NCBI RefSeq assembly: GCF_900108855.1
Contig: NZ_FNXY01000005.1
Coordinates: forward strand, 329,061-393,060
DNA: 64,000 nucleotides
Reading direction: 5' to 3'
Origin: Dyadobacter koreensis
GTDB taxonomy: Bacteria > Bacteroidota > Bacteroidia > Cytophagales > Spirosomataceae
Position 1 is the first letter of the stretch. Every line of letters starts with the position of its first letter. Made by a program: the position numbers and the translations under genes. Under the pieces are notes generated by a model, which was not told where the DNA came from, made no database searches, and was given only the letters and a program-made list of their open reading frames with translations. Shown here in pieces: positions 36,506 through 45,335 of this stretch.

Positions 36506-37696
36506 ATGTCTTTAGAACAAACTTGGCGCTGGTTTGGCCCAAATGATCCTGTTACGTTACAGGATATCCGTCAGGCAGGAGCCACGGGAATTGTATCCGC
36601 ATTACATCATATACCAAACGGAGTCGTTTGGGAAATAGACGAGATTTTAAATCGAAAAAACATCATTGAAGAGGCAGGTTTGTCCTGGTCTGTCGTGGAA
36701 AGTGTGCCGGTTCATGAGGCGATAAAAACACGCACGGGTGATTTTGAAAAGTATATCCGGAATTATCAGCAATCACTGATCAATTTGGGGAAATGCGGAA
36801 TTGATACGGTTTGTTACAATTTCATGCCGATCCTGGACTGGACTAGAACAGATCTGGATGCGCCCATGCATGATGGTTCGACAGGTTTAAGGTTTGATGC
36901 GACCCAATTCGCCGCTTTTGATCTTTACATTTTAAGACGCGAAAATGCTGGTGATCAATATAATGAAGGACAAAAAACAGCTGCGTTGAATTGGCTGGAA
37001 AAAGCAACAGGCGATGAGGTTAATAAGTTGACCCGAAATATTATCGCAGGTCTTCCTGGTTCCGAAGAAAGTTTTACGATTGAAGAATTTCGTAAGGTCC
37101 TGGAGACCTATAAGCATATTGGTGATCTGGAATTACGCACGCATTTATATCAGTTTATTCAGGCGATTGCGCCAGTTGCAGAAGAAGCAGGAATAAATCT
37201 GGCAATTCACCCGGACGATCCTCCTTATCCGATTTTAGGATTGCCACGTGTTGTAAGCACTGAAAATGACGCAAATCTTTTGCTGGACGCCTATGACAGC
37301 AAGTCAAACGGACTTTGTTTTTGTACGGGTTCTTATGGCGTACGTGCCGATAATGACCTTTCGGGAATGGTTTATCGTTTAGGAAATAAAATTAATTTTA
37401 TTCATTTGCGGGCAACAACCCGCGAGCCGGACGGAAGTTTCTACGAAGCGGATCATCTCAATGGAGATGTCGATATGTACAGTGTGATGCGCGCGTTAAT
37501 TACTGAACAAAAAAGAAGAATTTCGGAAGGCAGAGAAGATTTGAGAATGCCTTTCCGTCCTGATCACGGACACAGAATGCTGGACGATCTTACCGCAACC
37601 AAGCGAATGAATCCGGGTTATACGGCAATCGGCCGGTTACGCGGACTGGCGGAATTGCGTGGTTTGGAAATGGGAATCAAAAGAAGTTTGGAATAA
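36506..37696 (+). CDS. uxuA: D-mannonate dehydratase
   Basis: Dehydrates D-mannonate to 2-keto-3-deoxygluconate in glucuronate breakdown. The 396 residues match UxuA: start [33 protein letters not shown] (about 3-35), [19 protein letters not shown] near 232-250 with metal-binding His, LCFCTGSYG near 270, [12 protein letters not shown] near 300 and [12 protein letters not shown] near 352-363. It is full length. It heads a run with uxaC 53 bases downstream, both supplying KDG to kdgK and eda. Confidence 0.96.
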   Translation: MSLEQTWRWFGPNDPVTLQDIRQAGATGIVSALHHIPNGVVWEIDEILNRKNIIEEAGLSWSVVESVPVHEAIKTRTGDFEKYIRNYQQSLINLGKCGIDTVCYNFMPILDWTRTDLDAPMHDGSTGLRFDATQFAAFDLYILRRENAGDQYNEGQKTAALNWLEKATGDEVNKLTRNIIAGLPGSEESFTIEEFRKVLETYKHIGDLELRTHLYQFIQAIAPVAEEAGINLAIHPDDPPYPILGLPRVVSTENDANLLLDAYDSKSNGLCFCTGSYGVRADNDLSGMVYRLGNKINFIHLRATTREPDGSFYEADHLNGDVDMYSVMRALITEQKRRISEGREDLRMPFRPDHGHRMLDDLTATKRMNPGYTAIGRLRGLAELRGLEMGIKRSLE

Positions 37697-37707
37697 TTAT
37701 CAAGAAA

Positions 37708-37735
37708 GACTGAAAGCTGAAAGCCGACAGCCGAC
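37708..37735 (+). repeat. Third copy of the GCCGA-rich repeat
   Basis: GACTGAAAGCTGAAAGCCGA then CAGCCGACG, similar to the pair around 36261-36499, in the uxuA-uxaC gap. Confidence 0.4.
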
Positions 37736-37749
37736 GTAAAAATTCAGCA

Positions 37750-39177
37750 ATGATAGACACAAATACCACCGCCCAGAAAACGTTTATTGACGAAGATTTT
37801 CTCTTACGCTCAGAAACAGCACGCATATTATATCATGATTATGCGAAGGAAATGCCGATTATCGATTACCATTGCCACCTTCCGCCTGATCAGATCGCAG
37901 AAGATAAGCAGTTTGAAAACCTGACGCAGATCTGGCTTTATGGCGATCACTATAAGTGGCGTGCGATGCGCGCGAACGGCATCGACGAAAAATTTTGTAC
38001 CGGAAACGCAGGCGACTGGGAAAAGTTTGAACAATGGGCGGCAACAGTTCCTTACACGATGCGTAACCCGTTGTACCACTGGACGCATCTTGAATTACTG
38101 AGGTATTTTGATGTTGATATCATCCTGAATAAAGATACTGCACGTGAAATTTATGATGAATGTTCTGCAAAATTGAAGCAGAAAGATTTTAGCGTCCGCA
38201 GTTTATTGAAACGTATGAATGTGAAAGTGATATGCACAACGGACGATCCGACAGATTCACTGCAATATCATCAGCAAATCCAGGATAGCGGTTTTGATAT
38301 CAAAGTTCTACCGACTTTCCGGCCGGATAAGGCGATGTTGTTAATTGATTCACCTACCGATTTTCAGGAATATCTGAACAAATTATTTCAGGTAGCAGGT
38401 GTTTCGAACGGGAGTACGTACGAAGATTTATTGGCTGCGCTAAAAAATCGTCATGACTTTTTTGCAGAAATGGGCGGGCGCTTGTCAGACCACGGCCTTG
38501 AACATATTTATGCATCTTTCGACGAAGCCGCCGCGCGCACTGCACTGGCTGAAACGTTATCAGGCAAGACAAGTTCGGCTGAATTGCGTACCGCTTTCAA
38601 ATCAGTTTTACTTTATGATCTTGCTAAAATGGATCATAGCAAGGAATGGGCGCAACAGTTTCACCTTGGAGCTTTGAGAAATAATAATTCCCGGATGCTT
38701 AACAAACTTGGACCGGATACGGGTTGGGATTCAATCGGTGATTACAGCCAGGCGCAGGCTTTGTCTAAGTTTTTGAATAAACTGGATTCAACAGATCAGT
38801 TGGCCAAAACCGTATTATATAATCTGAATCCAGGTGATAATGAAGTTTTAGCTACAATGACCGGTAATTTCAACGACGGAACCATTCCGGGAAAAATGCA
38901 ATTTGGATCCGGCTGGTGGTTTCTAGACCAGAAAGACGGTATGGAAAAACAAATGAATGCACTTTCCAACATTGGTTTATTAAGCCGTTTTGTAGGTATG
39001 CTTACCGATTCCAGAAGTTTTCTTTCTTATCCGCGTCACGAATATTTCCGAAGGATTCTTTGTAACCTGATCGGTACTGATGTTGAAAATGGCGAACTGC
39101 CCAAAGATATTCCCTGGTTAGGAAAACTGGTGCAGGATATATCTTATTACAATGCCAAAAATTATTTTGGGTTTTGA
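37750..39177 (+). CDS. uxaC: Uronate isomerase
   Basis: Interconverts D-glucuronate with D-fructuronate and D-galacturonate with D-tagaturonate, the entry step of both uronate routes. The 475 residues show the amidohydrolase-like metal site DYHCHLPP (near 38-45), ICTTDDPTDSLQYH near 159-172, DHGLEHIY near 243, and C-terminal MLTDSRSFLSYPRHEYFRR near 417-435. Normal length. It follows uxuA closely; a terminator ends the pair. Confidence 0.97.
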   Translation: MIDTNTTAQKTFIDEDFLLRSETARILYHDYAKEMPIIDYHCHLPPDQIAEDKQFENLTQIWLYGDHYKWRAMRANGIDEKFCTGNAGDWEKFEQWAATVPYTMRNPLYHWTHLELLRYFDVDIILNKDTAREIYDECSAKLKQKDFSVRSLLKRMNVKVICTTDDPTDSLQYHQQIQDSGFDIKVLPTFRPDKAMLLIDSPTDFQEYLNKLFQVAGVSNGSTYEDLLAALKNRHDFFAEMGGRLSDHGLEHIYASFDEAAARTALAETLSGKTSSAELRTAFKSVLLYDLAKMDHSKEWAQQFHLGALRNNNSRMLNKLGPDTGWDSIGDYSQAQALSKFLNKLDSTDQLAKTVLYNLNPGDNEVLATMTGNFNDGTIPGKMQFGSGWWFLDQKDGMEKQMNALSNIGLLSRFVGMLTDSRSFLSYPRHEYFRRILCNLIGTDVENGELPKDIPWLGKLVQDISYYNAKNYFGF

Positions 39178-39209
39178 CGGTAGGATTTCTTTTTAAAACC
39201 TTATTGCAG

Positions 39210-39244
39210 AAAGCCGGTCTGATTTTGCAAATCGGCCGGCTTTT
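39210..39244 (+). terminator. Terminator after uxaC
   Basis: AAAGCCGG...CCGGCTTTT hairpin with inner TGATTT/AAATCG pairing. Confidence 0.7.
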
Positions 39245-39336
39245 GGTATAACTTAGCGGTCAGTAATTTAAATCCTATTCCGGCATTTAAAACTGATGCC
39301 ATCTTAACCATTTCAGATTAAATTGACCTAGTAATT

Positions 39337-40332
39337 ATGTCTAAAATAGTAACATTCGGAGAAGTATTAATGCGCCTGTCGACGCCAGGTTTTTCACGTT
39401 TTGAACAAGCCAGGCAACTTGACGTTACCTATGCCGGCGGAGAAGCCAATGTAGCTTCTGCATTGGCTTATTGGGGACATCATACCGCTCACGTTACGCG
39501 CTTTCCTGACTCTCCGATCGGACGTTCAGCTGCACAATATCTTCATTTTCATGGTGTTGATATTTCAAATATCATTTACGGTGGACCTAGAATGGCGGTT
39601 TATTTTCTGGAAACGGGTGCAGCTTTACGTGCCAGCCAGATTGTTTATGACCGTGTAAATTCTTCCCTTGCAACCATCGATCCAAGTGAATTGAACTGGG
39701 ATGAAATCCTGAAAGATGCGAATTGGTTTCACTGGGCAGGTATTACCCCGGCGCTTTCACAAGGAGCGGCAGATGCTTGTCTGGCTGGAATTGAAGCGGC
39801 CCGCAGAAAAGAAATTACAGTTTCAGGTGATATTTTTTATCGTGCTAATTTGTGGAAGTATGGCAAAAAACCCTCCGATGTACTTCCCGCGTTGACAGCG
39901 GGAACCGATATCGTGATCGCAAACCGTGAAAACATAAAGGAAATATTTGGCATCGACGGAAACGATTTTATCGAATCTTGTGTCAATTTAAAGAAGGCTT
40001 TTCCTCAGGTTAGCAGGGTTGTAGATACAAAAAGGACTTCAATAAGTGCGACGCATAACTTGCTAAGAGCATATCTTTGGAATGGAACGAGCGTATTGGA
40101 AACGCCTGATATTGACATTAACCCAATTGTCGACCGGGTTGGGGGAGGAGATGCTTTCATAGCCGGTTTGATTCACGGTTTGATTTCATTTAACGACGAA
40201 CAGAAAGCGCTTGAATTTGGCGTTGCAGCATCTGCTTTGAAACATACCATTGAAGGTGATGCACTTATTTCTACGGTTGCCGAGGTTGAAGCAATTCGCC
40301 AGGGTGAAACTTCCGGAAGAATCAGAAGATAA
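39337..40332 (+). CDS. kdgK: 2-keto-3-deoxygluconate kinase (PfkB family)
   Basis: Phosphorylates 2-keto-3-deoxygluconate to KDPG. The 331 residues are a PfkB/ribokinase fold: FGEVLMRLSTPGFSRFEQA at the N-terminus, TYAGGEANVASALAYWG substrate loop near 30-46, and the ATP-side signature DRVGGGDAFIAGLIHG near 266-281 with catalytic Asp in GGGDAF. The Gly-rich context and location before eda support KDG as substrate rather than fructose or ribose. Its last codons are followed by a pair of short palindromes before eda. Confidence 0.93.
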   Translation: MSKIVTFGEVLMRLSTPGFSRFEQARQLDVTYAGGEANVASALAYWGHHTAHVTRFPDSPIGRSAAQYLHFHGVDISNIIYGGPRMAVYFLETGAALRASQIVYDRVNSSLATIDPSELNWDEILKDANWFHWAGITPALSQGAADACLAGIEAARRKEITVSGDIFYRANLWKYGKKPSDVLPALTAGTDIVIANRENIKEIFGIDGNDFIESCVNLKKAFPQVSRVVDTKRTSISATHNLLRAYLWNGTSVLETPDIDINPIVDRVGGGDAFIAGLIHGLISFNDEQKALEFGVAASALKHTIEGDALISTVAEVEAIRQGETSGRIRR

Positions 40333-40333
40333 G

Positions 40334-40398
40334 GTGCAACGCACAGCAATATTTTTAGGGAGAATGTATGGGCGACGGGTATTGACGGTGCAGCGCAC
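40334..40398. repeat. Two near-identical palindromes between kdgK and eda
   Basis: GTGCAACGCAC (40334-40344) and GTGCAGCGCAC (40388-40398) are 11-base inverted repeats 43 bases apart. They fill the 105-base gap between the genes. Confidence 0.4.
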
Positions 40399-40437
40399 GA
40401 TAATAACTCGTATGCCGGAAAATCTAAAATATAAATT

Positions 40438-41112
40438 ATGGCAACAATAGATAAAGATACTACGATCATTTTATTGAATGAAACGGGAATATTACCGCTT
40501 TTTTATCACGCAGATGTTGAAATTGCTAAAAAGGTTTTGACTGCCAGTTATAACGGAGGTGCAAGAGCATTTGAGTTTACAAATCGTGGTGTAAATGCCT
40601 ACGAAGTTTTTGTTGAACTTATCGCTTATGCGCTTGAAAACCTACCAGGCTTAGCATTGGGAATTGGTACAGTTTATGACGCAGAAACAGCTCAAAAATA
40701 CATTGATGCAGGTGCAGAATTTGTCGTGGCACCTTTCACAAATCCTGAAGTTGGAGAAGTTTGTAATAAAGCAGATATTCCATGGATACCAGGAATTGCT
40801 ACTTTGACTGAAATTTTTCACGCGCTGAAAGGCGGAGCAGAAGTTGTAAAACTTTTCCCGGGTGAAGTTGTTGGTTCTGCGTTTGTAAAAGCAGTAAAAG
40901 GACCAATGCCGCATGTGAAAATTGTGGTAACCGGCGGAGTTTCTCCTACCAAAGAAAGTATTGAAGAATGGTTTGGCGCAGGCGCTTATGGCGTTGGAAT
41001 GGGTTCGAATTTATTCCCTAAAAACGTAATTACAGAAGGAAATTATGCCTGGATCGAAGCAAAAGTAGCTGAAAGCATTGCTTTGATTAAGGAATTTAGA
41101 GCGAAAGTATAA
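40438..41112 (+). CDS. eda: KDPG aldolase (bifunctional 4-hydroxy-2-oxoglutarate/KDPG type)
   Basis: Splits KDPG into pyruvate and glyceraldehyde-3-phosphate, the last step of the uronate route and of the Entner-Doudoroff pathway. The 224 residues are a small TIM barrel: Glu in GARAFEFTNRG near 39-49, IGTVYDAETAQKYIDAGAEFVVAP near 78-101, and the Schiff-base Lys in EVVKLFPGEVVG near 136-147. Phosphate-binding VVTGGVSPTKES follows. It lies 105 bases after kdgK and closes the hexuronate block with a bidirectional terminator. Confidence 0.95.
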   Translation: MATIDKDTTIILLNETGILPLFYHADVEIAKKVLTASYNGGARAFEFTNRGVNAYEVFVELIAYALENLPGLALGIGTVYDAETAQKYIDAGAEFVVAPFTNPEVGEVCNKADIPWIPGIATLTEIFHALKGGAEVVKLFPGEVVGSAFVKAVKGPMPHVKIVVTGGVSPTKESIEEWFGAGAYGVGMGSNLFPKNVITEGNYAWIEAKVAESIALIKEFRAKV

Positions 41113-41129
41113 TTGGAATTTTGTTAAGA

Positions 41130-41168
41130 TAAAAGCTCAACAGGTACCTGGTCTGTTGAGCTTTTATT
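41130..41168. terminator. Bidirectional terminator after eda
   Basis: ATAAAAGCTCAACAG pairs with CTGTTGAGCTTTTAT; it separates eda from the convergent gene pair. Confidence 0.75.
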
Positions 41169-41185
41169 TTAACAACGGTTATGAA

Positions 41186-41461
41186 CTACGAACGATTGGC
41201 CAAATTATAGAGATTATCGATAGTCACTTTGATCTTCTTTGTATTGATATCGGTGAAGGAGAATTCATCGGAATAGCGGTTAATTCCTCTGATGGCTTCT
41301 AAAACCTCAGCTTCATCCGTGTTTTGTTGGATAAAATGATGCTTTTCCTGAACGTATTGAAGGAACTGGCTATTGTAGGAATCGAACTTTGATTCAGCGG
41401 TCAATAATGTTATCAGTTCCTGAAATAAATTGTCTGTTTGAGCTTTTAAGTTGCTTACCAT
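41186..41461 (-). CDS. Small protein, candidate immunity protein
   Basis: A 91-residue, mostly helical cytoplasmic-type protein with no signal peptide and no recognised family. Its ATG overlaps the stop of the upstream lipoprotein gene by 7 bases (ATGGTAA), so the two are translationally coupled. The pattern of a toxin-like gene directly overlapped by a small acidic-neutral helical protein is typical of polymorphic toxin and immunity pairs. Immunity is inferred from this position and from the toxin-like neighbour alone; it could also be a chaperone or an unrelated small protein. Confidence 0.55.
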   Translation of the reverse strand: MVSNLKAQTDNLFQELITLLTAESKFDSYNSQFLQYVQEKHHFIQQNTDEAEVLEAIRGINRYSDEFSFTDINTKKIKVTIDNLYNLANRS

Positions 41462-42204
41462 GGTAACGGAATTTCTTGTACAAGAGATTTAAACGCAGCA
41501 TCTCTCACTACAAATGGGATAAATAATTGTTCGGCTTTTCCAGCCAGAAACGGATTGATTACGCCGTCTGCAATTTGCTGAGCAGCCGTTGTGCCTCTCC
41601 ATACTTTCAATGTTTGACCTGCCGGAACTTCATAAACGTACATTTTAGAAAAATTATTCCATGCAGGACGCACCGCAGTTCCACCAATGACATCTCCAAC
41701 AGAACCAGAAACTTGAATCGTCCAGTATCCGCCTGCTGGATTTTCCCCTGTTACACGGTAGATTTTTGTTCCGGCTGGCAGATCATCAGCTTTCGCATCA
41801 ACAAAGTTCGCCGCGTCCGCCGCCGACAGATCAAGCTCAGAATTATTCCAAACAGGATTAGAAGCGCCGGATTTTAGCCCGTTGGCAACGTAATTTCCTC
41901 TTTCAATGCCAGGAATGCGATCCCAGTCTTCAATATAAACGCGCTGATCGTAAATACTGATTGCTGTTTTCAAACTGCTAAACAATCCGGCTTTATTTCC
42001 TGATTTTCCAAACGCTTCTTTTGTTTTTTCTTCGTCAAGGCCCGCGTTGATCCAGCCTTCTATTGTTGTTTTGGTGCCTTGCCCCAATAAAGTTTCCAGA
42101 TCATTTAACCACGCTTGCGGCTCAATGTCGTGGTCGGTACATCCAATAAAAGAAATACCCAGAAAAGCCCAGAGAAGGATCAGGGAAATGTAATTTTTTT
42201 TCAT
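41455..42204 (-). CDS. Lipoprotein with toxin-like C-terminal domain
   Basis: From the ATG at 42204 it has 249 residues: a lipoprotein signal (hydrophobic 7-20, lipobox FIGC, Cys22), an N-terminal helical part, and a C-terminal domain with PAGTKIYRVTGENPAGGYWT (143-162), MYVYEVPAG (188-196) and LKVWRGTTAAQ (199-209). The combination of a KIYRV strand and an LKVWRG strand before a Gln-rich turn recalls C-terminal domains of polymorphic toxins I know from Rhs-type proteins; that is recall, not a search. A longer frame opens at 42243, but the Met at 42204 places the signal peptide properly. A small coupled gene follows, possibly its immunity partner. Confidence 0.6.
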   Translation of the reverse strand: MKKNYISLILLWAFLGISFIGCTDHDIEPQAWLNDLETLLGQGTKTTIEGWINAGLDEEKTKEAFGKSGNKAGLFSSLKTAISIYDQRVYIEDWDRIPGIERGNYVANGLKSGASNPVWNNSELDLSAADAANFVDAKADDLPAGTKIYRVTGENPAGGYWTIQVSGSVGDVIGGTAVRPAWNNFSKMYVYEVPAGQTLKVWRGTTAAQQIADGVINPFLAGKAEQLFIPFVVRDAAFKSLVQEIPLPW

Positions 42205-42324
42205 GACGTTGTAATTTGTGTGAGAAATAAGCTTTCTCCACAAAGTAACTGCTTGTGTCCAAAATGACCAAAACGTTTACGAAGTATTCCTGTTTGTTTT
42301 GGTTATAATGAGCGAGCGGCGGGA

Positions 42325-42720
42325 TTAATATTCGAGCATGTCACTCAACCTTAAAGAATAATCAGTTACTACCCGGTCACCATACAATACATCATTGAAG
42401 GAGCATAGCATAACCTCTTTTGCTGGCTCATAAATTTAGGCGATCTGATCTTCGGTAGAGACGAGCCAGTCAAGTCTGACTCCATTATCTATCCATTTTT
42501 ACATCTTTTGCTTTCAGATCATTCATACTGTCCGTTTCTGATTTAAGCTCAATAATAAAATCACGAGCGAGGTATGGGAAAGTTTTTTTTTAGACATTGA
42601 AAGCAGATCCCAGCGCCCTATTTTAATCCAGTCGACGTCAGGAACACGCATGGAAGAATCATAAAAAGAATCCGCCGTTTTTTGTTCAATCAAACATAAC
42701 AAATGCAAGTAATTATCGCT
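42325..42720 (-). pseudogene. Decayed Uma2-family (DUF820) endonuclease-like gene
   Basis: Translating the minus strand in three frames gives consecutive Uma2-like pieces: VPDVDWIKIGRWDLLS, then FPYLARDFIIELKSETDSM, then NGVRLDWLVSTEDQIA and YEPAKEVML with a closing YSLRLSDMLEY. They are separated by a 9-base homopolymer (T-run at 42583-42591) that shifts the frame, a second break near 42485, and a stop at 42436. Uma2 proteins share a PDV...IELKS...GVRLDWL core of a PD-(D/E)XK-like nuclease fold. The N-terminus is missing. Uma2 genes are abundant in some bacteria and of unknown role; this copy is not functional. Confidence 0.72.
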
Positions 42721-42726
42721 ATCCGG

Positions 42727-45168
42727 TTACGCGCCCAAAAACTCCAGATGTTTTAAAGCTGCGCGTAGCTCAGCGTAGGTAACGTCATCAGGTAAAGCTG
42801 CCTTCGCTTCGTTCAAAGTGACTTGTTTATTTTCCAGGAAATAATCAATGATCTTATTGATCTTCTCTTTCGGGAAAATATCGAAGATTTCAAGTTCGCC
42901 GGTGCCGATATAATGGGCAAGATGCGTTTCAATCGTCGAAACTCCAAAACCTCGTTCTTCTGCAATCTCTTCGATATTCTTTCCGGAGTGGAAAAGGTCA
43001 AAGCTTACTTTTTTCGTATCTACTTTTTCCTTTTTAAGCGGAAGCTCAATCGTACCCTTGTCTATCTGGTTTTGTTCACAATAAGCAATAACCATTTCAA
43101 CCAGCTCTTTTCCAAATTGTTTTACTTTCGCTTTACCAATACCTTTTACACTTTCAAGCTCCGGCAAAGTGGTAGGTAATTTGGTTACCAGTTCTTCCAT
43201 CGCTTTTTGCGGTAAAATCATGTACACAAAAACATCGTTTTCAGTGGCAATGTTATTGCGCCAGTTTTTAATTGTTTTGTAAAGCTCAGGATTGGGTATA
43301 TCTTTTGAAACCGTTGTGGCTGTTTTGGTAGCGGTAGTGGTTTTTATGCTTACTTTGAAATCGATTTCCGCATTCGATTTTGCTCTCAGATAATTAGAAG
43401 TACTGAACTCTTCCTTAGTCGCCTGCATGACCGCTCGTTTGATAAAAACGGCTCTCTGGAAATTTTCAAGCGCCTGAACTGCAACTTTTTTTACCGCCGT
43501 ATTATCTGTTTCAATCTCAATAGATCTGCTTTCCTGATAGATAGACTGGTCGATTTTGTCGTAAAAATAGACAGCACCTTTTTGAACACGATTAATCAGA
43601 ACTTCATTTTCCTCAGGAAGACCTGGCTCTGTAAAAAACTGGTTTAACTGATTTTTAAATTTATCTGCTACGTTGAAAACGTCATGGTCTGCCGCAGCTT
43701 TTATCAGTTTCATCGTGGTGTTGGCAGATTTATTGATAATACTTTCATTCTCTTCCAACACACGGTTCAACCGGAAAGCCGTATTTTTGACTTCGCTGAA
43801 ATCAAATAATTCCTGCAGAAGAGATCTTTGAAAAACGATCTTGGAATCAGTTAACTGGCTTGTATCCGGTTCGTTTGCGCTCGCTTCTTTTACATAAGCA
43901 GCAACCGTTCCATCCGTTTTTACACTGTTCAGGGAAATCGGTGTCCGTAAGACCATACCTTCAAAACTCTTACAACGACTCAGCGCAACATATACCTGAC
44001 CATGAGCGAATGAATTATTAGCGTCAATAATCGCTTTTTCAAAAGTCAGGCCCTGACTTTTGTGAATCGTTATGGCCCAGGCCAGTTTAAGAGGATACTG
44101 GGTAAAACTTCCAATAACCTGCTCTTCAATTTCTTTTGTCTGAGGATTCAGCGCATACTTGATATTTTGCCATTCAGCCGGATGAACATCAATTTCAGAA
44201 TAATCTCCTTTGCATTTTACATAAATCGTATCCTCATCAAAACGCGTTATTGTTCCGATTTTTCCGTTGTAATATAACTTGTCGCGCGAAGAATCGTTTT
44301 TTACAAACATTACCTGAGCACCGACTTTCAGCTCCAGACTTTGTTCGGTCGGGAAGGTTTCCTTTACAAAATTTTCCACGACCCGAGCTTCGAAAAATTT
44401 CGATTTCGCGCCAAGATCGGCCAGTTTTTTACTATTGATTTCTTGTGCCGAATGGTTATGAGAGGTCAGCGTGATATAACCTTCGTCGTCAGCTGGTTTG
44501 AAATTCGGGATAAATCGCTGATTCAAAGCTTCTAATGTAGTTTTATCAAGCTTGTTTTCGCGGATGCGATTTAGTATATCAATAAAAAAAGTATCTGATT
44601 GGCGGTAAATATGTTTCAGCTCAATTCTTACGGGCGCTGTTTGTTTCAAAGCGTTACTGCTAAAAAAATAAAAAGTATCGTAGTAAGGTTTAAGCATGCT
44701 CCATTCCTGATCTTGCACAACAGGTGAAAGCTGATGCAAATCCCCGATCATGAGCAATTGTGTACCGCCAAAAGGTTTATTTCTGTCTTTATATCTTCTT
44801 AAAACCTCATCAATTCCGTCTAAGGTATCAGCGCGGACCATACTTATTTCATCAATTACCAGCAGATCGAGCCCTTTAATCAAGTTGATTTTCTCCGTAT
44901 TAAAACGGCTGTATCGCTGTTCATTTGTATTACTTTCAGGAATATATGGCCCGAAAGGAAGTTGAAAAAAAGAATGAATCGTGACTCCGCCAGCATTAAT
45001 GGCTGCAACTCCGGTTGGAGCCACAATCGCCATTCTTTTGCTTAAAGTTTTTTTGAGATTATGTAAAAAAGTGGTTTTCCCGGTACCAGCTTTTCCGGTA
45101 AGGAAAATATTCTTATTTGTAAAATGAACGAATTGAGCCGCTAATTCCAGTTGTGTGTTTTGCTCCAT
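42727..45168 (-). CDS. PIF1/RecD2-like helicase with HRDC and winged-helix C-terminus
   Basis: A superfamily 1 DNA helicase, 813 residues. Seen: Walker A GKAGTGKTTFLHNL (near 25-38), DEISMVRADTLDGIDEVLRR as motif II (near 110-129), IGDLHQLSPVV as motif III, and the late helicase motif AWAITIHKSQGLTFEKAIID (near 367-386). The C-terminal third has an HRDC-type domain (LPELESVKGIGKAKVKQFGKELVEMV near 662-687) and a helix-turn-helix segment (SGKNIEEIAEERGFGVSTIETHL). This arrangement is common in Bacteroidota and poorly studied; a role in DNA repair or replication restart is inferred. It is followed on the same strand by the Uma2 remnant. Confidence 0.88.
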   Translation of the reverse strand: MEQNTQLELAAQFVHFTNKNIFLTGKAGTGKTTFLHNLKKTLSKRMAIVAPTGVAAINAGGVTIHSFFQLPFGPYIPESNTNEQRYSRFNTEKINLIKGLDLLVIDEISMVRADTLDGIDEVLRRYKDRNKPFGGTQLLMIGDLHQLSPVVQDQEWSMLKPYYDTFYFFSSNALKQTAPVRIELKHIYRQSDTFFIDILNRIRENKLDKTTLEALNQRFIPNFKPADDEGYITLTSHNHSAQEINSKKLADLGAKSKFFEARVVENFVKETFPTEQSLELKVGAQVMFVKNDSSRDKLYYNGKIGTITRFDEDTIYVKCKGDYSEIDVHPAEWQNIKYALNPQTKEIEEQVIGSFTQYPLKLAWAITIHKSQGLTFEKAIIDANNSFAHGQVYVALSRCKSFEGMVLRTPISLNSVKTDGTVAAYVKEASANEPDTSQLTDSKIVFQRSLLQELFDFSEVKNTAFRLNRVLEENESIINKSANTTMKLIKAAADHDVFNVADKFKNQLNQFFTEPGLPEENEVLINRVQKGAVYFYDKIDQSIYQESRSIEIETDNTAVKKVAVQALENFQRAVFIKRAVMQATKEEFSTSNYLRAKSNAEIDFKVSIKTTTATKTATTVSKDIPNPELYKTIKNWRNNIATENDVFVYMILPQKAMEELVTKLPTTLPELESVKGIGKAKVKQFGKELVEMVIAYCEQNQIDKGTIELPLKKEKVDTKKVSFDLFHSGKNIEEIAEERGFGVSTIETHLAHYIGTGELEIFDIFPKEKINKIIDYFLENKQVTLNEAKAALPDDVTYAELRAALKHLEFLGA

Positions 45169-45335
45169 GACAATGGGTTAATTACCGCAGAATTTTGCTT
45201 TCGGTTGTTAAAAGTTGATTTCGGAAAGAAATTTTCCACTTATCCTTTTCTTATTTGTTTTCCGTGTACTTTGCGTTTTATTGCAATCGTAGCATATCGG
45301 TGACAAATCGTTTTACTCTTCACAAATATATCACG

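Noticed and set aside
40333..40437. Short frame continuing after kdgK toward eda
   Set aside because: It consists of the palindrome repeats and has no protein-like composition.
42205..42243. Extension of the toxin-like lipoprotein to the ATG at 42243
   Set aside because: It would add 13 residues before a normal MKKN lipoprotein signal. The shorter form is the usual design.
45255..45335. TTG start 81 bases upstream of the alpha/beta hydrolase ATG
   Set aside because: It would put 27 residues in front of an intact signal peptide.
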